This document shows positions 45,244-45,679 of a DNA stretch of 45,679 nucleotides, piece after piece. The position numbers and the translations under genes were made by a program. Source of the stretch: an uncultured Lachnospiraceae bacterium. GTDB taxonomy: Bacteria > Bacillota > Clostridia > Lachnospirales > Lachnospiraceae. Location of the stretch: assembly GCA_945868485.1 (NCBI GenBank), contig CAMBLS010000002.1:1-45679 (forward strand), written 5' to 3'. Within the stretch, counting starts at the first letter, position 1, and each line of letters opens with the position of its first letter. The notes under the pieces are model-generated. The model saw only the letters and a list, made by a program, of their open reading frames with translations. It was not told the DNA's origin and did no database searches.

Positions 45244-45291
45244 AGAACATATGTTTGCTATTATGATAGCAGACAAAAAAAGGAGTGTAAA
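45244..45291 (-). promoter_or_regulatory. SOS promoter with LexA-type operator
   Basis: On the minus strand TTTACA (45286-45291) and TATCAT (45263-45268) are 17 bases apart. Just downstream, over the expected RNA start, lies AGAACATATGTTTG (45244-45257), 12 of 14 bases matching the Gram-positive LexA box CGAAC-ATAT-GTTCG class. This fits damage-induced control of the polymerase operon. Confidence 0.75.
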
Positions 45292-45453
45292 GAGGAAAAT
45301 GAAGGAATGACCTTTGAGTAAAAAAGTAATTGCAAGTACAATTTTAGAGTTTAGTGTTTAATCAGTTCAGGCTTCAAAATAACCTCATCAGGTGGAAGGG
45401 GTGAAAGGTTAAGCGAATACAGCAGTTTTTTATGTCCCTCAGATGTCATTAAA

Positions 45454-45679
45454 TCAAAACAAATGACAAGACAGTAGGAACCTATATAGGGTATCTCTGC
45501 AATGCTTATGGATTTTATAGAATTCGAAGATATGATATTCGAGGAAAGAAGTATTTAGCTTCAAATGATAAATACTATTTAGCAGACCCTGCATTTCGAA
45601 ATGCTAGGATAGGTAATCGTAATCCTGACTACGGAAGAATATCTGAGAATCTTGTAGCTATCGAATTATTAAGAAGAGG
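45454..45679 (+). pseudogene. ATPase of the DUF4143 type, 5' truncated, runs off the window
   Basis: An in-frame stretch of 75 codons with no start codon, preceded by TAA at 45451. It reads [19 protein letters not shown], then [23 protein letters not shown] and [15 protein letters not shown], a close match in pattern to the DUF4143 domain at the C-terminal half of AAA-type ATPases found in many anaerobes. The N-terminal Walker A/B ATPase half is absent: the 212 bases between the SOS promoter and this point hold nothing recognisable. It is therefore a remnant unless it is expressed from an unseen start. The 3' end lies beyond the window. Confidence 0.72.

Overview
The window reads as chromosomal DNA from a spore-forming, low-to-mid GC Gram-positive anaerobe, most likely a Lachnospiraceae-type clostridium. 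This is inferred from the spoIIAA-spoIIAB-sigF operon, the clpP-clpX-lon-engB order, a T-box-controlled valS, strong AGGAGG-type ribosome sites with TTG/GTG starts, and codon use. The species cannot be fixed from the sequence alone. About 42 kb is ordinary, tightly packed core genome; the last ~3.6 kb, starting at a tRNA-Gly gene, is accessory and rearranged.

Region 1 (1-8.7 kb): the end of clpP, then clpX, a terminator, lon, engB, an AI-2E-family permease, a D-lactate dehydrogenase-like enzyme, truA, a VanZ-family protein and a DUF308 membrane protein, mostly overlapping or a few bases apart. Region 2 (8.7-16.9 kb): a Met-rich orphan protein with its own near-consensus promoter, then a T-box leader, valS, a fapA/DUF342 protein, folC, a 47-codon gene and a membrane-anchored zinc-ribbon/TPR protein, ending in a strong terminator. 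Region 3 (16.9-25.4 kb): the spoIIA operon, which controls forespore sigma F, followed by two paralogous membrane-bound EAL proteins and a large surface protein with SH3, glucosaminidase, a long Pro-Thr repeat and a C-terminal membrane anchor.

Region 4 (25.4-38.7 kb): an AraC regulator divergent from an MFS transporter, a DUF362-ferredoxin protein, an HD phosphohydrolase, a small exported protein, a DUF1653 protein, a cytosolic 5'-nucleotidase, an SfsA-MutY fusion, a family 2 glycosyltransferase, PAP2 phosphatase and diacylglycerol-kinase-like genes on the minus strand, glyA, and a LUD-domain protein. Region 5 (38.7-42 kb): a 676-base gene-free A-rich stretch with a perfect consensus promoter and a terminal hairpin (candidate noncoding RNA or long leader), then a membrane-anchored NagZ-type glucosaminidase and an SstT-type serine/threonine symporter.

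Region 6 (42.0-45.7 kb): tRNA-Gly(GCC), whose last 14 bases recur 142 bases downstream with GC-rich palindromes between them; a possible structured RNA; a small orphan ORF; a DUF1016 (YhcG) PD-(D/E)XK nuclease preceded by a 35-base palindromic sequence that is also present inside its own coding region; an ORF joining a mobile-element-like leader to a piece of DnaK; a truncated Y-family DNA polymerase operon with a LexA-type box; and a 5'-truncated DUF4143 ATPase fragment running off the end. This looks like the scar of one or more integrative elements at the tRNA gene. The most distinctive items are the SfsA-MutY fusion, the duplicated DUF1016 palindrome, the orphan A-rich transcript and the tRNA-end duplication. 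I found no complete undescribed multi-gene system.
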